The position numbers were made by a program, and so were the translations under genes. From Bacillota bacterium (GTDB lineage: Bacteria; Bacillota; Clostridia; Peptostreptococcales; Anaerovoracaceae): a DNA stretch of 64,000 nt. The notes below the pieces were generated by a model. That model made no database searches and was not told where the DNA came from. It was given only the letters and a program-made list of their open reading frames with translations. Positions 42,011 to 50,385 of the stretch are shown piece after piece. Numbering within the stretch: the first letter of the stretch is position 1; each line of letters opens with the position of its first letter. The DNA lies in assembly GCA_030526355.1 (NCBI GenBank), contig JAUNDC010000010.1, positions 1 to 64,000 of the forward strand, in the 5' to 3' direction.

Positions 42011-42035
42011 TAGTTTTCTTGAATTTTTTTCATGT
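41987..42035. promoter_or_regulatory. repressor operators between the divergent regulators
   Basis: Site 1 (41987-42005): ACATGAA-5-TTCATGT, perfect. Site 2 (42017-42035): TCTTGAA-5-TTCATGT, degenerate left arm. A further half-site lies near 42059-42067 by the CI promoter. Confidence 0.78.
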
Positions 42036-42060
42036 TTTCTTTATTTTTTATCAAATATAC

Positions 42061-42089
42061 TTGAATTTTATTCCTATAAATGCTATATT
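42061..42089 (+). promoter_or_regulatory. CI-like repressor promoter (PRM-like)
   Basis: TTGAAT, a 17-base spacer and TATATT with an upstream TGC, an extended -10. It is 26 bases before the repressor ATG. Confidence 0.75.
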
Positions 42090-42114
42090 GAGCGTATGGA
42101 AGGAGGGTATATTA

Positions 42115-42750
42115 ATGACACTTGCCAAAAACATACGTTACTTAAGACTTAAGAATAATTGGTCACAAGATTATTTGGCGGATTCTTTGGGGTATAAATC
42201 ATATACCACAATTCAAAAATGGGAAACAGGCGTTTCTGAACCGCCATTAAAAACGCTCGGCAAGCTCGCCGAACTGTTTGGTGTTGATATGGATGAACTC
42301 GCAAATAGAGATTTTGAACTTCCTTCTGAAAATAATAATACTTCCAAATCAACTGGCGTTTCCATACCAATAGTGAGCACTATTGTCGCTGGTATGCCAG
42401 CTGATGCATATGAGGATATCCTTGGTTATGAGGAAATAAGCCACTCACTTGCAAAAACTGGAGATTTTATATGCCTTAAAGTAAAAGGCGATAGTATGTC
42501 TCCGGTCATTCAAGATAGCGATTTAGTTATTGTACGTCATCAGCCCGATGTTGAAAATGGTGATATTGCAGTTGTAAGAATAAATGGTGATGAAGCAACA
42601 CTTAAACAGGTACAAAAAAGTGAAGCTGGCATTACTCTTATTGCGTATAATCCATCTGTGTATCCTCCGCATTTTTATAGCAATAAGGAAATCGAAGAGC
42701 TTCCTGTGGTCGTTGAAGGAAAAGTCGTTGAAATGAAGAGAAGTTTTTAA
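42115..42750 (+). CDS. CI-like repressor with S24 autoprotease domain
   Basis: A 211-residue repressor. Residues about 3-58 are an XRE helix-turn-helix (LRLKNNWSQDYLADSLGYKSYTTIQKWE). The C-terminal S24/LexA-type domain has the cleavage pair Ala92-Gly93 (TIVAGMP), Ser127 (GDSMSP) and Lys164 (EATLKQV). SOS-activated RecA should trigger self-cleavage and induction. The ATG at 42115 follows GGAAGGAGGG; the longer open frame upstream is not used. Confidence 0.92.
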   Translation: MTLAKNIRYLRLKNNWSQDYLADSLGYKSYTTIQKWETGVSEPPLKTLGKLAELFGVDMDELANRDFELPSENNNTSKSTGVSIPIVSTIVAGMPADAYEDILGYEEISHSLAKTGDFICLKVKGDSMSPVIQDSDLVIVRHQPDVENGDIAVVRINGDEATLKQVQKSEAGITLIAYNPSVYPPHFYSNKEIEELPVVVEGKVVEMKRSF

Positions 42751-42774
42751 TTGTATTATTCAGAGAGGTGCAAA

Positions 42775-43317
42775 GTGTTTATTTCAAAGGGTTTAATTAT
42801 TTTTATAGTTTTAATCGGAATATACTACTTATGGAAACATAATAAAACGAATCGACTTTCAAAGTATATGCAAGAATTGCCAAGAAATAAAGAAATGATA
42901 TACATAAAACTTCAAAAGCAAACAGAAAAACATGAACTTCTCGCAAAAGGATTTGACAATATATTCCCTATATTTGTTGAAAATATTAATGGTATATATG
43001 CATCTACTGGCTCATTTAATGATGGCAGCCCACAATATCTATATTCCATATGCAAAGGAAATACATCTTATAATTTTACATGTATTGCTTTATTTAGGTT
43101 TATAAATAGATATATTAACGATCATCCATATGATTTATCAACATACAAAGATGGTATACGATACAAAACTGATTTCTGCAAAGAACTAGATGAATTATAT
43201 TTATGCACCGCAAAAGAATGCATAGGTTTTAAAAATATTGAAAAATATGCTTCTATACATTTAGATCTGATAAAGCGATACGTCGATTCCGACACAATCA
43301 AAATAATCAAATTGTAG
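42775..43317 (+). CDS. membrane-anchored protein beside the repressor, candidate lysogenic conversion gene
   Basis: A 180-residue protein starting with GTG at 42775, six bases after AGAGG; the frame is open from 42751. Residues about 3-22 (ISKGLIIFIVLIGIYYLW) are a membrane anchor, and the rest is a soluble domain with several tyrosines, lysines and cysteines. I do not recognise a family. It lies 24 bases after the repressor gene and is likely expressed with it in the lysogen, where superinfection exclusion or host-surface change are common roles. Its codon use is AT-rich. Confidence 0.6.
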   Translation: MFISKGLIIFIVLIGIYYLWKHNKTNRLSKYMQELPRNKEMIYIKLQKQTEKHELLAKGFDNIFPIFVENINGIYASTGSFNDGSPQYLYSICKGNTSYNFTCIALFRFINRYINDHPYDLSTYKDGIRYKTDFCKELDELYLCTAKECIGFKNIEKYASIHLDLIKRYVDSDTIKIIKL

Positions 43318-43416
43318 AAGTGACGTCGGCTACACTCCCTGCAGTGTATGTCATTAAAACATAATAAAACAGCCCTGCGCCAACAGGACTGTCTATAGAC
43401 CGTACACCGCGAAGGA

Positions 43417-43445
43417 TTGTACAGTACGTTCAAGCTGATTATAAC
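43417..43445 (+). promoter_or_regulatory. integrase promoter with nearby palindrome
   Basis: TTGTAC, a 17-base spacer and TATAAC, 60 bases before the integrase ATG. The leader holds a 14-bp palindrome CACCTGTACAGGTG (43458-43471) followed by a T-run, which could act as operator or weak attenuator. Other short inverted repeats lie at 43331-43348 and 43369-43392. Confidence 0.6.
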
Positions 43446-43505
43446 ACAGTCCTTTCGCACCTGTACAGGTGTATTTTTTATACAAAAAATCAGGAAAGGA
43501 AAGTT

Positions 43506-44633
43506 ATGATGGCAACAAAGAAGAATACCACCGTCAAGAGTCAGGACGGGAAAACATACGAATATTTCAGGATCACCAGAACTGTCGGCCACGAATGGAA
43601 GAATGGTAAAAAGGTTCCTATTAAAAAGCAGTTCACTGGTACCAGTAAAGGAAACGCTGAGAAAAAATATAAAGAATATCTTGAAGAACAACATAAACAG
43701 AAAGAAGTAATTACTGATAACACGAAACCTATTGGAACTCTTATGCAATACTATGCTGACAATATTCTATCTGTTGATCAAAAATATGCACACGGTACAA
43801 AAATACGATATCTGTCTTCCTATAATGTGCATATTAAAGATGCGCAATTTACAGAGATACAAGCATCTCTAATTCAAGCTTCAGATATTCAGAAATTCTA
43901 TAATAACCTTGACGTTACCATGAGCGTGATTAAAGGTGTTCATAAGTTTATGGTAGCTTTCTTTAAGTGGGCATCGCGCGCAGAAAAAATCCGTAATGTT
44001 ATGCCATCTGTAATTCTGCCTACAAAAAAAGAAAACAAGCGACATGAGGAAATTGTTGTCTGGACGGATGATGAGCTTGAAAAGATTACTGCATCTCTGG
44101 AAAATAATAGGCTTAAGTTCTTTGTAATTTTGGAGATATACACAGGCCTCAGGATTTCTGAACTTATCAGCGTTAAATATAAAGATATTGATGATAATCA
44201 ATTACACGTGCAAAGACAGTATTATAAGGGAGAGATATGCAACCCAAAATATGATTCAAAGCGTTATATCCCATTACATCCAAGAGTGATAGAAGAACTA
44301 TACAAACATAAACAATGGCATGGAAAAGAAATGGAGGAAAACGGTTACAAAACGGACTATATCTTTACAAGCCGAAACGGGAAGCTGCTTGATGATAAAA
44401 ATATTCGGCGGGCTCTCAAAAGAATGTATGCGAACAATAACATTCCTTACAAGCACTTCCATGCCTATAGAGCGACGTTCTGTACTAATCTATGCTTTTC
44501 CGGAGCACCAATAGAAGCGGCTGCCAAATTGATGGGTCATAAATCTGTGGAAGTCACCGCCAAATATTATACATTTGTATCCAAATCAACAATGCAATCG
44601 GCAATAGATAATCTTCCAGATTTTCTTGCCTGA
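43506..44633 (+). CDS. int: tyrosine integrase
   Basis: A 375-residue site-specific recombinase. Residues about 1-60 are the arm-binding domain, about 72-160 the core-binding domain. The catalytic domain shows Arg216 (TGLRISEL), His319-x-x-Arg322 (HAYR), His345 (LMGHKSVE) and the nucleophile Tyr355 (KYYTF). It should cut within the tRNA-Ala core at attL and attR. It lies 126 bases from attR, as is usual. AAAGGAAAG precedes the ATG. Confidence 0.95.
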   Translation: MMATKKNTTVKSQDGKTYEYFRITRTVGHEWKNGKKVPIKKQFTGTSKGNAEKKYKEYLEEQHKQKEVITDNTKPIGTLMQYYADNILSVDQKYAHGTKIRYLSSYNVHIKDAQFTEIQASLIQASDIQKFYNNLDVTMSVIKGVHKFMVAFFKWASRAEKIRNVMPSVILPTKKENKRHEEIVVWTDDELEKITASLENNRLKFFVILEIYTGLRISELISVKYKDIDDNQLHVQRQYYKGEICNPKYDSKRYIPLHPRVIEELYKHKQWHGKEMEENGYKTDYIFTSRNGKLLDDKNIRRALKRMYANNNIPYKHFHAYRATFCTNLCFSGAPIEAAAKLMGHKSVEVTAKYYTFVSKSTMQSAIDNLPDFLA

Positions 44634-44713
44634 TATATTTTTTACAACTTTTGCACAAAAGTCCGAACGAAAATCGGCGAAATACCAAAAGAATAGGCGA
44701 AAACAAAAAAAGC

Positions 44714-44752
44714 AAAAACACCCTGAAATTTCAACGGTTTCAAGGTGTTTTC
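44714..44752 (+). terminator. integrase terminator
   Basis: AACACC and GGTGTT with an inner GAAA/TTTC pair, followed by TTTTCT. It keeps integrase transcription from running antisense into the tRNA genes. Confidence 0.75.
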
Positions 44753-44759
44753 TGTTGGG

Positions 44760-44799
44760 ATTGGTGGAGAATACGGGGCTCGAACCCGTGACCTCATGA
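44760..44799 (-). repeat. attR: 40-bp core repeat inside tRNA-Ala
   Basis: Identical to 2413-2452. The phage-borne copy supplies the 3' half of tRNA-Ala, so the host gene stays functional. Confidence 0.95.
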
Positions 44800-44837
44800 C
44801 TGCCAGTCATGCGCGCTCCCAGCTGCGCTAATCCCCC
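44762..44837 (-). tRNA. tRNA-Ala(GGC)
   Basis: Seventy-six bases with CCA encoded. The anticodon loop CTGGCAG has anticodon GGC, and the acceptor stem has the alanine identity pair G3-U70. All stems pair. The 3' half is contributed by the prophage. Confidence 0.95.
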
Positions 44838-44888
44838 ACATAATCGTTATATTAAGAAGCACTGCGGCTGTCTTTATCATATCGTCTA

Positions 44889-44964
44889 TGGAGCCACTGG
44901 CCGGGATCGAACCGGCCACCTGCGCGTTACGAATGCGCTGCTCTGCCAAATGAGCTACAGTGGC
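44889..44964 (-). tRNA. tRNA-Thr(CGT)
   Basis: Seventy-six bases with CCA encoded; loop TTCGTAA, anticodon CGT. Acceptor, D and T stems pair fully. The anticodon stem has an A31-C39 mismatch, which is unusual but tolerable. It lies 51 bases upstream of tRNA-Ala in the same transcript. Confidence 0.93.
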
Positions 44965-44975
44965 TCGATAGATGT

Positions 44976-45004
44976 ATTTTACTATGTATTACAGCTTGAG
45001 TCAA
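44976..45004 (-). promoter_or_regulatory. promoter of the tRNA pair
   Basis: On the minus strand TTGACT, a 17-base spacer and TAAAAT, about 12 bases upstream of tRNA-Thr. Confidence 0.8.
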
Positions 45005-45037
45005 GCGGTTTAAGACTCCATAGATGCAGACCGAAAC

Positions 45038-48000
45038 CTAGGCTTCATGATATCTGCATCCCGCAAATGCAGAATCAAACATGCATATGCTTTTGTATGT
45101 GCAATATCTGCAGGAAGTTCTGAGCTTACCGTCCATATCCTTTTCACGTTCTACTTTGGGAGCGATATCTATTGTCCCGCTGCAGATTTCACGACAGATA
45201 CGGGCTACCTGCTCATCAACCTGCCTGCTGAGCTCATTGAACTCATCTCTGGTAAACAGATAACCACCCCTGGCAGCTGCATACGCATTATCCTTTTTAC
45301 TGAGCTTCACGGGAATCACCTGCGAAGCGCTGCTGAACTCTCCATCCATGGATTCGATAATATCCATATCGTTGACAACTATTCCTTCAAGTCTGTATGC
45401 CTCAGCCATACGATCCTGAAGTGCAGCTTCAGCATCCCCATCTGGAGTTTTTTGTGAATCAGCATCTACATCAACATCCTTTATTCTGAAATAAAAAACT
45501 CCTGCAGGCTCTCTCATTGCAGCTTTAAGATAGATCATCAGCTGCAGCTTGTAGCCGCTTCTGAAATAATCCACATTAACCGACTCTGCTCCTGTCTTGT
45601 AGTCAACTATTCTGACCGCCTCCTGCGGTACACCGGCGCCATCCGTGTTCACATCAGAATTTCCGCCGGAAGGATTCACCTCCATGATATCCATTCTGTC
45701 AATGATTCCGCGGATCATGACCTTTCTTCCACCCACATCGACATTTACGGGCGGTAGCTTACAGCCCCTGCCGAAGGGCTCTTCAAAGTACATTCGGCTG
45801 ATATGTCCCTTCCTCACCTGCTGTATCATCATCCAGGCAATCCCTGAGCATATCTCTGTTATCCTTTCCGCACGGTACGATTCTTCCGGGCCCGATGACA
45901 GCACTCCCTCACGGAAATTCTCCATATCTTCTGCCAGAATATGTTTAACCTGACTATCACATTCCTCACGAGTTACAGTCATCCACAGCGATTCAGGGTC
46001 ATTCACCTTAATACCGCTTGAAGCTTCAGGTGTAAGTTTTGCTGATAGTCTCATAAGACATTCATGATATATATCTCCAATTTCGCCTGCACCGATACCA
46101 AATGTGCCCGCTTCCTCAGCCCTGAGTCCATATTTAACAAAATGTGCAAAAGGACATCTGCTGTACCCCTCCAGCCTCGATGCACTCACCTGTATAGCAT
46201 CGCTGTCTCCTCTGTACAGCTCATCGGCAAAGCTTTCTCCCAGCCTTCCGAGTTCATTATCAAACAATACGCCTGATGTTACACAATCCAGAGAAAGCGG
46301 CTGATGCTCCTGATACCAGCTGATTACCGGCATCCAGCTATTATTGAATTCCCCGCCTGAACAGCAGCGGCGTAGTACTTCAGCCACATAAGGCAGAGTG
46401 CCTCCAGGAGAGATCAGAAGTTCATTCATGTTTCCATCCGCACCCAGATCTCCTGCCGGAGCCCCATTTCCCTTTCGCATTTCAAAATCCGCCAACAGCT
46501 CATACACTGCCGACGGTCTGATATCTTCACCCTTTTCGTCAACACGGCTGCAGCTCATATACAGCTTTTCCCCAGGCAGCGACAAGGTTCTATAGATGGC
46601 CAGCCACTCCTCCTGCCTGGCGATTCCGTCCCTTTTACTTAACTCCAGCTCCAGATTTTCCAAAGTCTCTTTCTCTTTGTCGTTCAGCAAACCCTCATCT
46701 TTTACCAGCATAGGCAGAACACCTTCATTGGCCCCCGTCACCACCAGCGCTTTTATTCTGCTGAGTCTGGTTCTCTGAAGCGTTCCGATAATAACACAAT
46801 CTGAATTAGTAGGCACCAGCCCTATCTCTATTTCTTCGAATCCTGCCGTCATAAGCTTCAGAAGCTCACTGTTTGACAGCTTCTCCTCTCCGACAGTTTC
46901 AACGATCTGATCAAAGATATTGCATATGACATTCCAGCTCTGGGCGGTTTCCGCTGCACCCTCGGCAAGCTCTGCGTCCATCTGCTCTGTGATTATATTC
47001 TCCAGCCTTTCTCTGATATGAAAATCATCCTCCAGGAATCTGTAAAGCCCGCTGATCTTTTCTGAAGCCCTGTTTCTGGCACCCACCTGCGTTCTGGCTG
47101 TTTCGATTACCGAAACTATTTCTGCCCGCATCCTGTTCAGCAGGTCAAGATCTTCATCGGAGTATCTGGTACCGTGCCGTGTAAAATCATTTTTCCATAC
47201 AGTACCTCTTATTCTGAATTCCTCCGTATAGTTTTCCAGCAGCTCCGCATCATCAGCATTCAGTCCCATAAGTCCTGATTTTATCATTCGCATAATTGCG
47301 TCATCCTTATAGCCTTCAGAAATGACCTCCATAAGAGCCAGCAAAAATCCAACAGCAGGATGGTGCATTACCTTTCTTTTGCGATCCATGAATACAGGGA
47401 TGCCGTATCTCATGAAAGTCCTCCTGAGGACACTGCCTCTGACTTCATAATCATTGCAGACAACAACGATATCTCCGTATCTGAAGCCCTCATCCCTTAC
47501 CAGACCCTGAATGTATGCCGCTGCGCTCTCTGCCTCAGTGTATATATTCGAAGCTTTCACCATACTTACCGGATGAAGCCTGTCATATTCACTCCACACA
47601 TTCTTTCTTTTTTCTCCGACGATTGCTTCGACACGAACTTCTTCACCTGCTTCCTCTGCAGCCTTTCTGAGCATTGAAATCACATATCCCGTAAGAGCAA
47701 ACAGCTCCCTGCCGTCTGCTTCTGCCAGAAATCGCGCATCGGACCAGCCATCTTCACTGCTTCGGCTTCCTGCAGGCTCATATGTCATAACCACATTGAC
47801 AGAATGAGCTGTTTTTAGCAGCCTCTGTATCACCAGAAGGTTCTTTGGTGTAAAGGTGTCAAATCCATATATCCATACATCTGTACCTTTAACAAGAGGA
47901 GAGTCCGTTATCTTGTCACCGTAAAATGTAATATAATCTTCAGAATCAAGGTATTTTCCTTCGATATACTTCTGATATGCTTCAAATATTTTATGCACAT

Positions 48001-48445
48001 CCGCAAGCTTGTACTTAAGATAGCTGCCTTCATCCAGCTTATCCATAACTTCAGCAAGATCCTCCGGAACAGTACCATAACGCTTCATTTCAGAAATCAG
48101 ACTGTTCAGCATATCGATAAATGAATTCTGCCAGTTCATGCCCCGGTAAACCCCAAGCTCACCCTCTACCTCTCTCAGTATTTTAGTCAGAAGCATATGT
48201 CTGCCGTATTTGTCAATAAGCGGTGGTTTCCTGCCGCCGGCCTCCTTCACCACCTTGTGCCCCAAGGATGAAAAGTCAACAACCATCAGATCAATCAGGC
48301 CTTTTGTCTTAAGATAAAAAAAGGCATCCTTTTCTGCTTGCAGGGAAAATTGATCCGGTACAAGCAGCAAGGTTCTGCCTTTAATATGTTCAAATATGAA
48401 TTTTGCTTTATCTGCGGCCTCACTGCCGTAGTAAATGTTCAGCAT
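45038..48445 (-). CDS. addB: AddB-type helicase-nuclease subunit
   Basis: A 1135-residue protein of the AddB/RexB family, partner of AddA in double-strand break repair. The C-terminal nuclease domain has AVRIVDYKTGAESV with the PD-(D/E)XK core and YKLQLMIYL. Iron-sulfur cysteines are YSRCPFAHF upstream and CRYCTYKSIC near the end. The N-terminal helicase-like region starts MLNIYYGSEAADKAKFIFEH, where a Walker A motif would be expected but GxGKT is absent. It is the last gene of the fab operon; addA is not in the window. Confidence 0.88.
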   Translation of the reverse strand: MLNIYYGSEAADKAKFIFEHIKGRTLLLVPDQFSLQAEKDAFFYLKTKGLIDLMVVDFSSLGHKVVKEAGGRKPPLIDKYGRHMLLTKILREVEGELGVYRGMNWQNSFIDMLNSLISEMKRYGTVPEDLAEVMDKLDEGSYLKYKLADVHKIFEAYQKYIEGKYLDSEDYITFYGDKITDSPLVKGTDVWIYGFDTFTPKNLLVIQRLLKTAHSVNVVMTYEPAGSRSSEDGWSDARFLAEADGRELFALTGYVISMLRKAAEEAGEEVRVEAIVGEKRKNVWSEYDRLHPVSMVKASNIYTEAESAAAYIQGLVRDEGFRYGDIVVVCNDYEVRGSVLRRTFMRYGIPVFMDRKRKVMHHPAVGFLLALMEVISEGYKDDAIMRMIKSGLMGLNADDAELLENYTEEFRIRGTVWKNDFTRHGTRYSDEDLDLLNRMRAEIVSVIETARTQVGARNRASEKISGLYRFLEDDFHIRERLENIITEQMDAELAEGAAETAQSWNVICNIFDQIVETVGEEKLSNSELLKLMTAGFEEIEIGLVPTNSDCVIIGTLQRTRLSRIKALVVTGANEGVLPMLVKDEGLLNDKEKETLENLELELSKRDGIARQEEWLAIYRTLSLPGEKLYMSCSRVDEKGEDIRPSAVYELLADFEMRKGNGAPAGDLGADGNMNELLISPGGTLPYVAEVLRRCCSGGEFNNSWMPVISWYQEHQPLSLDCVTSGVLFDNELGRLGESFADELYRGDSDAIQVSASRLEGYSRCPFAHFVKYGLRAEEAGTFGIGAGEIGDIYHECLMRLSAKLTPEASSGIKVNDPESLWMTVTREECDSQVKHILAEDMENFREGVLSSGPEESYRAERITEICSGIAWMMIQQVRKGHISRMYFEEPFGRGCKLPPVNVDVGGRKVMIRGIIDRMDIMEVNPSGGNSDVNTDGAGVPQEAVRIVDYKTGAESVNVDYFRSGYKLQLMIYLKAAMREPAGVFYFRIKDVDVDADSQKTPDGDAEAALQDRMAEAYRLEGIVVNDMDIIESMDGEFSSASQVIPVKLSKKDNAYAAARGGYLFTRDEFNELSRQVDEQVARICREICSGTIDIAPKVEREKDMDGKLRTSCRYCTYKSICMFDSAFAGCRYHEA

Positions 48446-48454
48446 CAGTCATCC

Positions 48455-49930
48455 TCATTTCCTAAGAGTTTCGAACTCCCTGAAAACATCTCCGACTGTT
48501 TCAATCCTGTTTATTCTGCCCACATCACTGCTGCAGAACACGAGACCATTGTCAGTATCTCCCTGCACTCCTCTGAGAGCCGCCTCAACGATATCATAAT
48601 CCTCGGTTCCATCTTCTTCAAGGCGACAGGCATAAGGTGTGCGCATAACACGTACAGATGTTTTCATAGGACTCCTGATTATTGTAACATCATTTTCTCC
48701 ACAGTTCAAATACAGCTTCTTGAACTCTTCAGGGGCCTCACATTCCTCTGTTGTTACAAATCTTGTACCCATAAGGTATGCATCAGCTCCGTACTGATAC
48801 GCCTTGATCGCATCTTCTTTGCCAAAAACCCCTCCGCCAAAAATAAGCGGACAGTTTTCCAGCTTTGAAAGCTCTGCCTTTACAGAAGCCATTATCCTGT
48901 ATTGTTCTTCTCCTGCTCTGTCGAGCTGCTCCGGTTTGAATCCCAGAAGCCCGGCTGCTCCAGGTCCCTGGAAAACGAAGGCATCCGGCACCCTGTTGTA
49001 TTTCTGTGACCAAGCTCTGATAATGGCTGAAGCCGCACGCTTTGACGACACTGTCGGTATCAGTGCAACATCCTTGCTGCTGCAGTACTTTGGCAGATCC
49101 TTAGGAATACCTCCGACTGTAACTATTACCTGAGCGCCTGCCTTTACTGCAGTTTCAATAAATTTCTCCGCGTTTGGCTTGTTCCACATTACCGAAACAC
49201 CAATAAGCCCTTTGCCTCCGGCAGCAGCTGTCAGGTCCCTCGCCTTATTCACTTCTCTCGCAACAGCTCTCAGATTGGCACCAAGCCTGTCAGTTGTATA
49301 TTCCGGATCACGATGACCCATTTCAAGCGTACCTACAAGTCCCAGTCCACCATGAACAGCGACTGCCGAAGCAAGCCGGCCTGCTGCAATTCCCATACTC
49401 ATCCCTGCCTGAACGATTGGAACAGGCAGCTGGTGTACACCAAGTCTTATTGGAGCCATACATGACGACCCGGCACCTTTATGGTATCCGGCACTGCGAA
49501 TCATTATAAACTGCTCGATGTTGTCAAGGGATGCTATGAACTGCTGCAGTTCATCCTGCGGAAAATCTGCTATGGCCTCCTCAATCATGCTTGAGTGAAA
49601 CGCCTCATGCGCATTTACCGCTGAAACGCCCTCTTCCGTCAGACCTATCTTCACAATACGCCGATCCTTCTCATCCCGCAGCCTTTTAACATAACCCTTT
49701 TTCACCAGCTTGTTGATAGCTATTGTCAAGGTACTTACATTAATACCCAGCAGGTTTGCCACATGGGTCATTGTCTTGGGTCTTCCCGTTCCTATGGCAA
49801 CCATTGTATGAATCTCCTTGATGGAGACATTGTGAGAGGAATCCTCCTGAATAGCTTCTTCTTCCAGCTTAAGAACCAAATTAAAAAGATTTACAAGAAT
49901 ATCGTTGATCTTTTTGATTTCTTTATCCAC
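48455..49930 (-). CDS. FabT/MarR-like regulator fused to FabK-like FMN domain
   Basis: A 491-residue fusion. Residues 1-145 are a MarR-family winged helix like FabT: TMTHVANLLGINVSTLTIAINKLVKKGYVKRLRDEKDRRIVKIGLTEEG. Residues about 158-491 are an FMN-binding barrel of the FabK/nitronate monooxygenase type (QAGMSMGIAAGRLASAVAVHGGLGLVG, then PLIFGGGVFGKEDAIKAYQYGADAYLMGTRF). The GxEAGGHxG motif with the active-site His is replaced by QGPGAAGLLGF (about 312-323), so catalysis is doubtful and a sensing role is possible. The start is a GTG after GGAGACCAAA. It lies directly after fabZ. Confidence 0.82.
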   Translation of the reverse strand: MDKEIKKINDILVNLFNLVLKLEEEAIQEDSSHNVSIKEIHTMVAIGTGRPKTMTHVANLLGINVSTLTIAINKLVKKGYVKRLRDEKDRRIVKIGLTEEGVSAVNAHEAFHSSMIEEAIADFPQDELQQFIASLDNIEQFIMIRSAGYHKGAGSSCMAPIRLGVHQLPVPIVQAGMSMGIAAGRLASAVAVHGGLGLVGTLEMGHRDPEYTTDRLGANLRAVAREVNKARDLTAAAGGKGLIGVSVMWNKPNAEKFIETAVKAGAQVIVTVGGIPKDLPKYCSSKDVALIPTVSSKRAASAIIRAWSQKYNRVPDAFVFQGPGAAGLLGFKPEQLDRAGEEQYRIMASVKAELSKLENCPLIFGGGVFGKEDAIKAYQYGADAYLMGTRFVTTEECEAPEEFKKLYLNCGENDVTIIRSPMKTSVRVMRTPYACRLEEDGTEDYDIVEAALRGVQGDTDNGLVFCSSDVGRINRIETVGDVFREFETLRK

Positions 49931-49939
49931 TTTGGTCTC

Positions 49940-50365
49940 CTAACTGAAAGCAAACATGATTTCACATTTGCAGGCAAGCTCTTCACCTACATAAGCCTCT
50001 GCAATTCCTGTTCCTGTGCTTTTTCTCAGTCTGTCCAGTGTAACCTTCAGCGTAAGTACGTCCCCCGGTGTGACCTGCTTCCTGAATCTTGCGTTTTTGA
50101 TAGCGCCAAACACCGCAAGCTTTCCTTTGTTTTCCGGCATGGAAAGGAGTGCCACCGCACCTGCCTGTGCAAGTGATTCTACAATAAGCACTCCCGGCAT
50201 TATCGGCTGTCCCGGGAAATGTCCCTGGAAATAATACTCATCCTCACGGACATATTTTGTGGCCACAATCGATTTGCCTACCTCCATCTCCTGAACCTCA
50301 TCCACAAGAAGAAACGGCTCTCTGTGCGGTATTATCTCTTTTATCTGTTCTTTATCCATCAGCAT
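49940..50365 (-). CDS. fabZ: 3-hydroxyacyl-ACP dehydratase FabZ
   Basis: A 141-residue hot-dog-fold dehydratase. The catalytic His and Glu are in FQGHFPGQPIMPGVLIVESLAQ. It starts IPHREPFLLVDEV like other FabZ. It removes water from 3-hydroxyacyl-ACP in each elongation cycle. It follows fabF by 20 bases. Confidence 0.95.
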   Translation of the reverse strand: MLMDKEQIKEIIPHREPFLLVDEVQEMEVGKSIVATKYVREDEYYFQGHFPGQPIMPGVLIVESLAQAGAVALLSMPENKGKLAVFGAIKNARFRKQVTPGDVLTLKVTLDRLRKSTGTGIAEAYVGEELACKCEIMFAFS

Positions 50366-50385
50366 TTCATCATACCTGCTTTCAA

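Larger units (their letters stand above)
2413..44799. mobile_element. complete podovirus-type prophage in tRNA-Ala
   Basis: The element is bounded by a perfect 40-bp direct repeat derived from tRNA-Ala(GGC). The tyrosine integrase lies at the right end, 126 bases from attR. All modules of a temperate phage are present: integration, lysogeny, replication and recombination, packaging, head, tail, ejection and lysis. There is no tape-measure, tail tube or sheath gene, and the tail genes resemble P22-type accessory proteins, so the virion is probably short-tailed. I see no frameshift or transposon that would inactivate it. Confidence 0.93.

Noticed and set aside
41851..42114. An N-terminal extension of the CI-like repressor
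   Set aside because: The region holds the divergent promoters and operators; GGAAGGAGGG points to the ATG at 42115.
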